Origin: a virus | Virus record (IMG/VR): IMGVR_UViG_3300035698_007168 | Coordinates: 1-36,696 of that record | Length of the DNA: 36,696 nucleotides | Direction: 5' to 3' (one strand) | In this document: positions 1 to 8,300 of the stretch, one piece after another | Numbering within the stretch: the first letter of the stretch is position 1 | Layout: each line of letters starts with the position of its first letter | Translations under genes and position numbers: made by a program | The notes under the pieces: generated by a model | The model's database searches: none | Told to the model about the DNA's origin: nothing | What the model saw: only the letters and a program-made list of their open reading frames with translations

Positions 1-1246
1 AACCCGTGTAACCCCGCGAACCACTGAAGAAGAATTTTCTCCAGAAAGGAGGGGCACCCCCATCAGATATTAACATCAACGAACCACCAGCTTCTAATGA
101 AGTAGGACCATCTGTTCCAGTAGAACCCGTATACGAGAGTGTAATAGTACCAGTAGTTACGTTTGATATCGAAATTATACTTCCATCTGCAGCGGAAGTT
201 GGCAGGGTCAGTGTAATACCAGCAGTCGTAGCTAATATATGGGATCCAGTGTCGCCAGAAGTTAAAGAACCGGTCGCCGACTTTACTATTTGACCAGCAG
301 ATACTAATTTATCAGGTCCACGCGAACCGGTATAACCTTGGACCCCTTGAAATCCTTGCGCACCTGAAACCCCAGAAGTACCTTGGACCCCTTGGGAGCC
401 TTGCACACCAACAGACCCTGTGAAACCTGTTGCGCCTTGTATACCTTGAAATCCTTGAGCGCCTGACGCACCTGAAGCGCCTTGCGCTCCTAATATACCT
501 TGCGCACCAACAGACCCTGTAAATCCAGTAGCGCCTTGAGCTCCCAATACACCCTGGAAACCTTGCGCGCCTTGTGCACCAGCGCCGCCGGTAGTACCTT
601 GAGCGCCTATTGACCCCGTGAACCCGGTTGTACCTTGAAATCCCTGGGCGCCTGAGGTTCCCGTTGCACCTTGTGCTCCCAATACACCTTGCGCACCAAC
701 AGACCCTGTAAATCCAGTATCGCCTTGAGCTCCCAATACACCCTGGAAACCTTGAGCGCCTTGTACACCAGCGGCACCGGACGAACCTTGCGCACCAACT
801 GAGCCCGTAAACCCTGTTGCGCCTTGCGCTCCTAATACACCCTGGAAACCTTGCGCGCCTTGTGCGCCAGAGGAGCCGGATACACCACCTGATCCTGTAA
901 AGCCTGTTGCGCCTTGCGCCCCTTGGCGTCCTTGCGCGCCTTGTGCACCAACGGAACCGGTAAAGCCTGTACCCCCAACTGGCCCAACATATGTTGACCA
1001 GAGAACACCACCAGCACCATCTGATGCTAGAACCTGTCCGTTTAACCCTTGATTACCATCTGCAGCAACCGCTCCGGTAACATTAATCTCACCCGTAACA
1101 GTAATATTATTAGCAGAAAAATCCCCTGGGAGTGACATCGTCCCTTGAACGTTTACATTCCCTTGTAGAGTAACATCAGACGCGAATACTGAATTAGAGC
1201 CTGTTACTAAGAGACCTTTTTCTACTTTAAATCTTGTATCAGCCAT
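1..1246 (-). CDS. Collagen-like phage tail fibre protein (3' end outside window)
   Basis: Reading from an ATG at 1246 leftward gives 415 codons without a stop, so the gene continues past position 1. The N-terminus (MADTRFKVEKGLLVTGSNSV) and the next ~85 residues resemble the beta-structured N-terminal regions of T4-type marine phage fibre proteins. About residues 88-310 are Gly-X-Y repeats built from units such as GFTGSVGAQG and GAQGFQGVLGAQG. A small non-collagen domain of about 90 residues follows, and the last visible residues (GSRGYTG) look like a second collagen stretch. By analogy with T4, where gp9-gp12 follow gp8, this is probably an adsorption fibre at the end of the baseplate operon. 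It starts 9 nt after the stop of the 580-aa gene. Minus-strand ORFs in another frame inside the repeats are by-products of the repeat composition. The receptor-binding end is not visible. Confidence 0.8.
   Translation of the reverse strand, partial: MADTRFKVEKGLLVTGSNSVFASDVTLQGNVNVQGTMSLPGDFSANNITVTGEINVTGAVAADGNQGLNGQVLASDGAGGVLWSTYVGPVGGTGFTGSVGAQGAQGRQGAQGATGFTGSGGVSGSSGAQGAQGFQGVLGAQGATGFTGSVGAQGSSGAAGVQGAQGFQGVLGAQGDTGFTGSVGAQGVLGAQGATGTSGAQGFQGTTGFTGSIGAQGTTGGAGAQGAQGFQGVLGAQGATGFTGSVGAQGILGAQGASGASGAQGFQGIQGATGFTGSVGVQGSQGVQGTSGVSGAQGFQGVQGYTGSRGPDKLVSAGQIVKSATGSLTSGDTGSHILATTAGITLTLPTSAADGSIISISNVTTGTITLSYTGSTGTDGPTSLEAGGSLMLISDGGAPPFWRKFFFSGSRGYTG
316..985 (-). repeat. Collagen-like Gly-X-Y coding repeats
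   Basis: Near-identical blocks recur at the DNA level, for example around 531-575, 721-765 and 830-866, each encoding variants of GAQGFQGVLGAQGATGFTG. Units are about 30 residues long and Gly occurs every third residue. Gln, Thr and Ser are frequent and Pro is nearly absent. The collagen-like triple helix would therefore rely on polar Y positions instead of hydroxyproline, as is usual in phage fibres. Confidence 0.85.
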
Positions 1247-1255
1247 ATCTCTTCT

Positions 1256-2998
1256 TTACTTAATTAGGTGGGCAACAACTTTAACAGCGGTGGCTGCTGT
1301 TGTTTGGTCCATTAGAATCTCTACGTTTGCATTATTTATCGATGCTGTGAATGTACCTAGGGGAGCAGCAGTATTTGCAGCGTCATACGGAGCAGATATT
1401 ACACCATAAACTGATACATATGCGTTTGTACCGTCGTGAGCAATAACCATTTCAGCCATTTGGTTTGTACCAGCATTATTAGCAAATACCATTACTTTAC
1501 CAGTACGATATGTTGCTTTAGGGAATCTATAAATTCTTCTAGGGGCCCCGGTAGCGCCTATATTTGTATTTGCTTCTACCGATACTACATAGTCGGTATT
1601 AAAAGTTGTATTACCTGTAACATCTAGGGACCCACCTACTGTAGTGTTACCACTCAGAGTAGAAACTGTATTAACAACGAGGTTAGCAAATGTCCCGCGG
1701 CCAGTAGCATCTACAAACCCCGTAATAGTAGTATTTCCCGACGCGAGCGTGTTGTTTAACGTAGTTGAACCGGCAACAGTTGCTGTCGTGGATACATTAA
1801 TGAAACCAGTTGTAGTCGTATTTCCAACTGCAAGTGTATTAGCAACAATAGTCGCACCATTTACCGTTAGCGTACCTGAGACGTTTGCAGTACTCGAGAC
1901 AGTTAAGAAGCCTGACGTTGTTGTATTACCTGTCTGAAGGGTATTTGCAACAATAGTGGAACCATTGACCGTTAGAGTACCGCTAACGTTAGCGGTTGTA
2001 GAAACAGTTAAGAATCCAGACGTGGTAGTATTTCCAACTGCAAGTGTATTCGCAACAATAGTTGCCCCATTAACGGTAAGTGTCCCAGAAACGTTTGCTG
2101 TTGATGAAACTGTAATAAATCCAGTTACTGTAGAGTTACCTGTCTGTAGTGAATTCGATAGCGTGGTAGCACCGTTAACAGTCAATGTGTTTCTTAGAGT
2201 CGTAGCACCCCCGACATTCGCAGTTGATGAAACATTCATGAATCCAGTTGTAGTAGTATCACCAGCAGCAAGAGTATTCGTAATAGTAGTTGCCCCTACT
2301 ACAGTAAGAGTATTTCCAACTCTAGATGCGCCACTAACATTAGCTGTCCCTGTAACTGCAAGGGTAGCGTCGGGATTGATTGTCCCAACTCCTACTCTAT
2401 CGTTAACAGAATCTACTTTAAGCGTTGTAATATCAAATGTTACATTACCAGTTACAGTATGATTAACACCTGTCCAAATATTATTAGAAGAGACATACAA
2501 CGTATTCCCGCCAATTTGGGTATTCGTAGATGTTGAATTACCAGAAACCTTAATTGCAGTAATAGATGAGTTAGACGCAAGACTAATATTCGCCGATCTA
2601 ACACTAACGTTAGAAGACACGTTCATAGTGGTACCAAGCACATTTAAAAGTGCACCGTTAGCTTGAACATTAGCGGTAAAGAATTGTGTATTTGTATATA
2701 GAGAGTTTGAACTCGAGGTTAAGGTTGCCCCGGTGATAATTGCGTTAGATGTAATATTTAAGTTTGCGGATGTAGAAGTATTACCTCCGCGGATTGAACC
2801 TGTGGCAATTAATGTGTTTGACCCGAAAGACCCTATCAGCTGGGCAATGCGTGGAGAGCCTGTATTACCTGTATTAGCGTAAGTAGTGTTCGCAGTAATA
2901 ATCTCATTAGAAAGCGCATCGAGAACAGTGTTTGTTCTAATTACCCATGTTGCAAATGTCTCGGTAGTGATATCTAAATTAGCTACTGGTCTTGACAT
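1256..2998 (-). CDS. Repetitive beta-rich virion protein, probable fibre or baseplate appendage
   Basis: 580 aa, rich in Asn, Thr, Ser, Val and Gly. Residues ~195-430 are a ladder of ~35-residue repeats of the type TANVSGTLTVNGATIVANTL, separated by GNTTTSGFLTVS-like turns, which suggests a beta-helix or beta-prism shaft. The last ~110 residues (from about TDYVVSVEANTNIG onward) are non-repetitive and end ATAVKVVAHLIK. They look like a compact C-terminal domain of the kind seen in cyanophage structural proteins. Its first 20 nt overlap the end of the 72-aa gene, which suggests translational coupling. It holds the position of T4 gp10-gp12, but no specific T4 homologue is recognised. Low-complexity composition limits any functional claim. 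Confidence 0.7.
   Translation of the reverse strand: MSRPVANLDITTETFATWVIRTNTVLDALSNEIITANTTYANTGNTGSPRIAQLIGSFGSNTLIATGSIRGGNTSTSANLNITSNAIITGATLTSSSNSLYTNTQFFTANVQANGALLNVLGTTMNVSSNVSVRSANISLASNSSITAIKVSGNSTSTNTQIGGNTLYVSSNNIWTGVNHTVTGNVTFDITTLKVDSVNDRVGVGTINPDATLAVTGTANVSGASRVGNTLTVVGATTITNTLAAGDTTTTGFMNVSSTANVGGATTLRNTLTVNGATTLSNSLQTGNSTVTGFITVSSTANVSGTLTVNGATIVANTLAVGNTTTSGFLTVSTTANVSGTLTVNGSTIVANTLQTGNTTTSGFLTVSSTANVSGTLTVNGATIVANTLAVGNTTTTGFINVSTTATVAGSTTLNNTLASGNTTITGFVDATGRGTFANLVVNTVSTLSGNTTVGGSLDVTGNTTFNTDYVVSVEANTNIGATGAPRRIYRFPKATYRTGKVMVFANNAGTNQMAEMVIAHDGTNAYVSVYGVISAPYDAANTAAPLGTFTASINNANVEILMDQTTAATAVKVVAHLIK
1770..2210 (-). repeat. Tandem ~105-bp coding repeats in the 580-aa virion protein
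   Basis: The protein repeats a 35-residue unit (ANTL-[AQ]-x-GNTTTSGF-[LI]-x-VS-[ST]-TANVSGTLTVNG-[AS]-TIV) about three times almost unchanged, with more diverged copies on both sides. Nucleotide copies are near-identical, for example around 1840-1880, 1940-1980 and 2035-2075. This indicates recent duplication or recombination. Boundaries are approximate. Confidence 0.7.
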
Positions 2999-3197
2999 TA
3001 TTATTCCCTGCTAAAATTTGTTCTAATTTTTGTTTCATTTCTTTGACGTCGCCAATGATTTTATCCATTTCTTTTAGCTTCTGTTTTACCATGCTAGCTT
3101 CTTTTTCTGCAGTACGAGCGTGAATTATTGCTTGATAATGACTATCATTAGTATTTATAACCATTCCAGAGTGTTGATCACGAATAAAGGAAGACAT
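2979..3197 (-). CDS. Small coiled-coil virion-operon protein, unknown function
   Basis: 72 aa. Residues ~30-63 (EKEASMVKQKLKEMDKIIGD and onward to EQIL) form a charged heptad-like helix predicted to be a coiled coil. The N-terminus is polar. The start codon shares one base with the stop of the 707-aa gene (TAATG on the minus strand), and its 3' end overlaps the start of the 580-aa gene by 20 nt. Its expression is therefore probably coupled to both. Small helical proteins in this position could be fibre chaperones or trimerisation aids, but that is inference; no family is recognised. Confidence 0.7.
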   Translation of the reverse strand: MSSFIRDQHSGMVINTNDSHYQAIIHARTAEKEASMVKQKLKEMDKIIGDVKEMKQKLEQILAGNNNVKTSS

Positions 3198-5320
3198 TAT
3201 GCAGATACCCCTATAACTTGAATTTGATCTACTTCAGGTACACTAAACGTACTATCTGATAGGAATACAATTTTGATCTGCATTGAATCAAAAGAATCAA
3301 ACTCAACAAGTGAACTATTATAATACCGCGAGACGTTATCATTAGTGACGTTATTAAATGCTGTATGATAATATTTTAAGAGATCAACTTTAAACCCAAA
3401 CCCTACTACGTTATTATTTGAGACTGCGTCACCTAGGGTAATTGCAGTGGAGTTAGCAGCAGTTACAACCCCAACAATATAATCTTCAGGGATCAGCGGG
3501 TTATAAAGTTTGACTACATCGTTAACTGCAATGTATGTAGTTGGGGTAACACCTTGGCCTAGAATAACCGCGTTAGCAGATTGAGTAGTAAATGTTCCGG
3601 GGAGCACATTCGCCGAAGCAGAATATTGAGAAAACCCTAGTTCAAATTCAATGAGGTCGTTTTTATCTTCCCGCGAAGAGAATTTATTACCGTTTTCTAC
3701 ATACTCAAGAGGGGTCCACGCTTTATCATCAAACGCTTCCGGGTCTTGGGAATTATGTATGCGTGTATAAATTTTGAGATCGGTGTTAGCAGGTCTGTAC
3801 GCAGTCATAAACACACGTACATCTTCTGCAAATCTGTTATTAGCAAAAGAAACTTTCTTAGCAATATGCTTACTTACCGCAGCACCATTATCCCCGACTT
3901 CACTATCAATTGATACGGTATTTGCGTTTGTAACGAGGTATGTGTTAGAAATCTTGTTCTGCATTACAAACATATCAATATCCCCACCTTCAATAGTCGG
4001 AGATTGGAACAACCCGGTATTAGATGCTGACACTGTTAGGGTAGCATCAATTTTAAATGATTTACGATCTATTAGAAGGTCAGTATTTGAGTAAAGATTA
4101 GCGTTATCTACTTCTAGAGACCTGGAAAGAATATAAGCATCCCAGTTGTTCAAATTTTTCTTTATAGGGTTATTAATCTCGAACTTTATACTATTACTGG
4201 CATCATATGTATATATTGATCCGTTATAAACTGCAGTAGTAAGTGTGGTAACAATCTTACCTGCTGCTGAGGTCCGCGTATCTCCTTTTATTTGTACACG
4301 ATCGACAGAGAATACCCCTACGGTAGTAATATTAGCAGTAGCTCCAGAATCAACCCCTGAAATAAAATCTCCGTTTACAAATTTTAGAGTTGTATTAGCC
4401 GTAGATTCGATTAAGTATAGTTTATTAATTAAATTATCTTTATAATAAACTTTACCCACAGGGGCGACTTTATACGTAGTAGCTGTATTTGAAAACGCAA
4501 TCTTAGAAGCGGTAGTCATATATGTGTTATTTACAACATTAAGTGTAGTATATACTTGTTTTTGGGTTGTATTACCATAAACGACTATCTTCCCACCGTC
4601 TGGGTAAGAAGAAAATGTAGTCCCGGTCCCGATAATAACATTATTACCTGCGGTTACACTAATAGTACCCGCTGCGTTTGCTACTTCTTTATACACCCAT
4701 TCTCCGCCCTGGAATGACCCTGCTCGACTTTCTATGTCTAAAAACTCGTAATTGTCATTAACATAAATTTCTGACGTTGTATTACTGATGTACTTGGCAA
4801 CTTTAACAGAAAATTTAAGATCAGTATCGGAAATAGCTTTATGAATATTCGTATTTGTTTTATTAAATAGTTTGCCGTCTTTAACAATGTTAGAGCCTGG
4901 AGACGGGGTATTAGTCCCGCTAATTCTATCACCTTGCTTATTTACCCACAGCTCAAAGCTCGGATCATCAAATATGATTACAACACCGTAGAAGCGACCT
5001 GATTTGAGTTTCAACGGGGTATTAAACCCGAATGTTGTCGGTGTAGAGGAGTCTGAAAATGAATAAATATCTTCATAACTTTTTCGTACTAGTGCTCCAT
5101 AATAGCATTTATCTAATTGAGGAGAGTCATTTTGAACTTCACATATTGTAATAGAGACGCCAGGAGATGGTTTCCCGGACGCGTTTTTACTTGGATCGGG
5201 CTTACTCTTAAAAAAGAGGTCAATAGAAGTAATACTGGTCTCAGATGAATTACTCACAATTTCAGGGTCAGCGTAGAACGTCTGAATCATTGTATAGTTG
5301 GTAATCGTTTCATATGCCAT
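3197..5320 (-). CDS. Large structural protein of the baseplate operon, family unnamed
   Basis: 707 aa, start ATG at 5320 behind an AAGGA-like ribosome binding site. The first ~190 residues have a jelly-roll-like character (FYGVVIIFDDPSFELWVNKQ). The middle holds a GTGTTFSSYPDGGKIVVYG module that recurs in gp8 and the DUF4815 protein. The C-terminal third contains FAEDVRVFMTAYRPANTDLK and a D-x-E-x-F-D-D-K-x-W segment, which I associate with structural proteins of T4-type marine phages. It follows the 1697-aa protein by 34 nt. By position it may correspond to T4 gp10 or gp11, but no direct similarity to them is visible. It is probably a peripheral baseplate wedge or fibre-attachment protein. 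Confidence 0.7.
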   Translation of the reverse strand: MAYETITNYTMIQTFYADPEIVSNSSETSITSIDLFFKSKPDPSKNASGKPSPGVSITICEVQNDSPQLDKCYYGALVRKSYEDIYSFSDSSTPTTFGFNTPLKLKSGRFYGVVIIFDDPSFELWVNKQGDRISGTNTPSPGSNIVKDGKLFNKTNTNIHKAISDTDLKFSVKVAKYISNTTSEIYVNDNYEFLDIESRAGSFQGGEWVYKEVANAAGTISVTAGNNVIIGTGTTFSSYPDGGKIVVYGNTTQKQVYTTLNVVNNTYMTTASKIAFSNTATTYKVAPVGKVYYKDNLINKLYLIESTANTTLKFVNGDFISGVDSGATANITTVGVFSVDRVQIKGDTRTSAAGKIVTTLTTAVYNGSIYTYDASNSIKFEINNPIKKNLNNWDAYILSRSLEVDNANLYSNTDLLIDRKSFKIDATLTVSASNTGLFQSPTIEGGDIDMFVMQNKISNTYLVTNANTVSIDSEVGDNGAAVSKHIAKKVSFANNRFAEDVRVFMTAYRPANTDLKIYTRIHNSQDPEAFDDKAWTPLEYVENGNKFSSREDKNDLIEFELGFSQYSASANVLPGTFTTQSANAVILGQGVTPTTYIAVNDVVKLYNPLIPEDYIVGVVTAANSTAITLGDAVSNNNVVGFGFKVDLLKYYHTAFNNVTNDNVSRYYNSSLVEFDSFDSMQIKIVFLSDSTFSVPEVDQIQVIGVSA

Positions 5321-5324
5321 TTTT

Positions 5325-5354
5325 AATATATTTCCTTAAATTTATTTATCTTAA
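5325..5354 (-). promoter_or_regulatory. Near-consensus late promoter / RBS leader of the 707-aa gene
   Basis: The gap between the DUF4815 gene and the 707-aa gene reads, on the minus strand, GATAAATA followed about 10 nt later by AAGGAAA and then the ATG. GATAAATA differs from the T4-type late -10 box TATAAATA only at the first base. It may be a weak internal late promoter; the ribosome binding site is clearer than the promoter. Confidence 0.3.
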
Positions 5355-8300
5355 TTAAACAAGATCAAGACCAAACCTGTCTTCTAAAGTAATTCTACTA
5401 CTACCACCGCCTTTAGCAGATACAGTTGTAATTGCTGCAGGGGCAATGTTAATAGGTTGGGGCGGCGTACTAGCTTCGACCTTAGCATATTCCGGGATTT
5501 GTATAGTATTTATAGCACTTGATAGGCCATCGGTACTTTCAATTTTAATTGATTTAACTCCACCTTGTTGAAGAACATCTGCTGCCGCTCTTTCAATATC
5601 TGTAGTTGGTGTAATAGAAGAGCCGTAATAAAGTTTAAAGTGCACTTCACCTGAAGCATCAGTTTTAATCCCGTCACCTAATAGTCTCCCGTCTTGTTTA
5701 ATACGGGATGTAATGTCTACGCCATCAAGAGATATTGTATGAATAGTGCTAGCTTTTAAACCAGATGCTTTTAATTCTAGTTGTTGCTCTGCGGCAACAT
5801 AAGAAGTAGAGGAAGGCGTCGCCGTACTATAATCTGGAATACCTTGTGTGAAATATGCATTATATAATAGATTTAAGGAAGCAATATTATTTATTCCTAA
5901 TATACCATCATAGCCGAAAGAATATCTAGTAGTATTAGTGAATCCTGTTACAGGGGTAGTGCTATTAATCGTGGAGTCCGCTGGGTAGTACATTTTATAT
6001 TCAAACGTTCCACTCTTTCCGGAAGCCCCATGATTTTTCCCTTTATAAACACGTATACGGTAGTATATCCCATTGCTTGGATCGTGTGTAAATAGCATTT
6101 TGAACTGATCCTCAATAAAGAGTCCAACAGGACCATATCCTTTACGGTTTAGAGTGCCATAATGCTCAATTCTACGCGGACCATTTAGGCTTAGCGCTTT
6201 AGTTGTATTATCTGCTAAAGTAATCGCTGCTGCAGTTGAGGAATCAAATACTGAAACCCAGGCGCCGCTCGCAATAGTAGACTGGAAGATTTCCATCGCC
6301 ATATTATTATCGCGCGAGTTAAGATAAATTTCAACTGGGCCTGTAGTTGTGCTCATAGTATAGAATGAATCTTCGTAAACATAAGGGGCTGAATCACTTC
6401 TGCTTGTGTTCTTTTGGGCGGTACGAATCACCGCAGTAATCTGCGTAGGGGTTACATTAGAAGTAATAATAGTATTACCACTCGGCGGGAGCACAATAAT
6501 AGTCCCGGTGATTGTGTTGGCACCACTACCAGTATTTACAGCTGGGGCGTATGCTATAATAATAGGGCCAATGGCACCACTACCAGTATTTGCAGCTGGG
6601 GCGTCTGCTATAATAATAGGGCCATCTGTACTCTTTGTTTGCGCTACTAATGTTGATTCAATATATGGAAGAGCTGTATCATCTGCTTCAGTAATAGCTT
6701 TAAGATTGATTTCTTCTGCTCGTGGTGATAAACGACCATCGACAACCGAAGCGTTATAATTAGGATTACTAATATCTGAATATGTGTAATCATTAAACCC
6801 GTCTACGAAGAAGCCAAACTTAAAGCGGTCCACAGCATTATTTGCGGAACTAGGTATTACTCTCTTTTGCGTAAGAGCTTCAACTAATGTAAAGGATGTG
6901 TAGTATTCGAGATCTGAGATGCGACGCTCTAGCTTTCCAATTTCAATCATTGTATATCCGCGTGGTTGTAAAATCTTACGGGAAGTAGCATCAATATGAG
7001 TGGATACTCTATAGTTCTTTAGTCTCTGGGTTGTATACTTTTCATTAGCAATCTGCGTATCTATAAAGCGAATAGAATTTTCAGTCAGTTGATACGGTAC
7101 TGATGGGTATGGAGGTATTTTTAACAGATTAACCGTTAGCGCATTTTCAGGAGCTGTCGGTGGGGAATCTATCCCGGGAGTACCTGTCATTATATGAAAC
7201 TGACTATTTTCATCAATAACAACGCGATCAACACGTCCGTTGTAATATTCAATTGTACCTGTAAGGTCAGAATCCGGCGATGGGAACTTCTTATCTACAG
7301 CGCTAAACCGAGCACTATTGGTAGGTTCAATTGGGTTAATTGGCGCGTTCAACGCACTCGTATTTGCAGCCGCTGTATTTGAAGACTGCGGGCGGAAGTC
7401 GAATTGATCACGTAGATCATAGTATGACCCCTTAAGACCGTACATCTCTGGAATTTCCAGAGTATTAATTGTAGTGGCTGATGCGGCTAAGTTTGCTGAA
7501 TCATCGATATTATATGTGCCACTTCCGCCTGGACCTTTAAGGCCTTCAGATGAATCCGTAAAGTGATCAAGTTGCACGAGTAGAACATCGGTCGCGGTGA
7601 TTGCAAGACTAGAATTAGGTTTCGGGTACAGATAGGAGATACCATAGTAATCCTCTGTCTGATTGTGATCAATATAGAAGTGCTGTGTTATATCAAAAAC
7701 GCTAGCCGTATCTGTCTCAATAAATGTAGTATTAGGGCCGCTGAATACTTTCTTAAGACGAAACACATCTGGGATGCCTAAAGCCCACGGGCCAGTATTT
7801 GATGAAGCATTATTCGCTAGATTTAATCTAATAAACTTATCTCTATTAACAGTTTTTGCAACTGGGCCGGTATTTGATGAGCGTACATTATAAGAAACTG
7901 CAACAGTAGTAGCGATGTTTATTGTAGCTTCCATTTGAACAAGGAGATTATTTGCGTTCACGTCAACATTCGCTGTACGTGTTGCTCTATCGATTGAGAT
8001 CGGTACGTTCTGAGGAAAGTATACTACCGCATTAGATGTAGTAAATGCTGTAGTTGGGAGTGTCTTAAGGAATAACACTGTATTATTAGCAACAGTATTT
8101 ACTTGCACTACTACGTTGGCGGTAGTATTAGCAATTTTAATAAAGTCTCCTGCTTGAATAGTTGATGTAAACGCAGTAGCGGTACCGTTAACTTGTAATG
8201 AAGTAATATTTGCCGCTAACGCTCCTGCAACATTAGCAGTAAATTGTGCGTTTGATAGTGGCACAATAATAAGATCTCTTTCTTGAGTAGTAGAAAGAGT

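Noticed and set aside
607-1020. Minus-strand ORFs at 607-798 and 832-1020
   Set aside because: They are another frame of the collagen-like repeats; Gly-X-Y repeats leave alternative frames open. The true frame runs from 1246 past the window edge.
1644-2462. Plus-strand ORFs opposite the 580-aa virion gene
   Set aside because: They mirror the repetitive N/T/V-rich coding sequence of the minus strand, have no ribosome binding site and give low-complexity V/P/T-rich peptides.
3152-3159. Exact minus-strand TATAAATA inside the 72-aa gene (also 5507, 10858, 18813)
   Set aside because: They lie within coding sequence, mostly as the codons for short I-N-T type motifs, and far from the next start. 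A few such 8-mers are expected by chance in AT-rich DNA.
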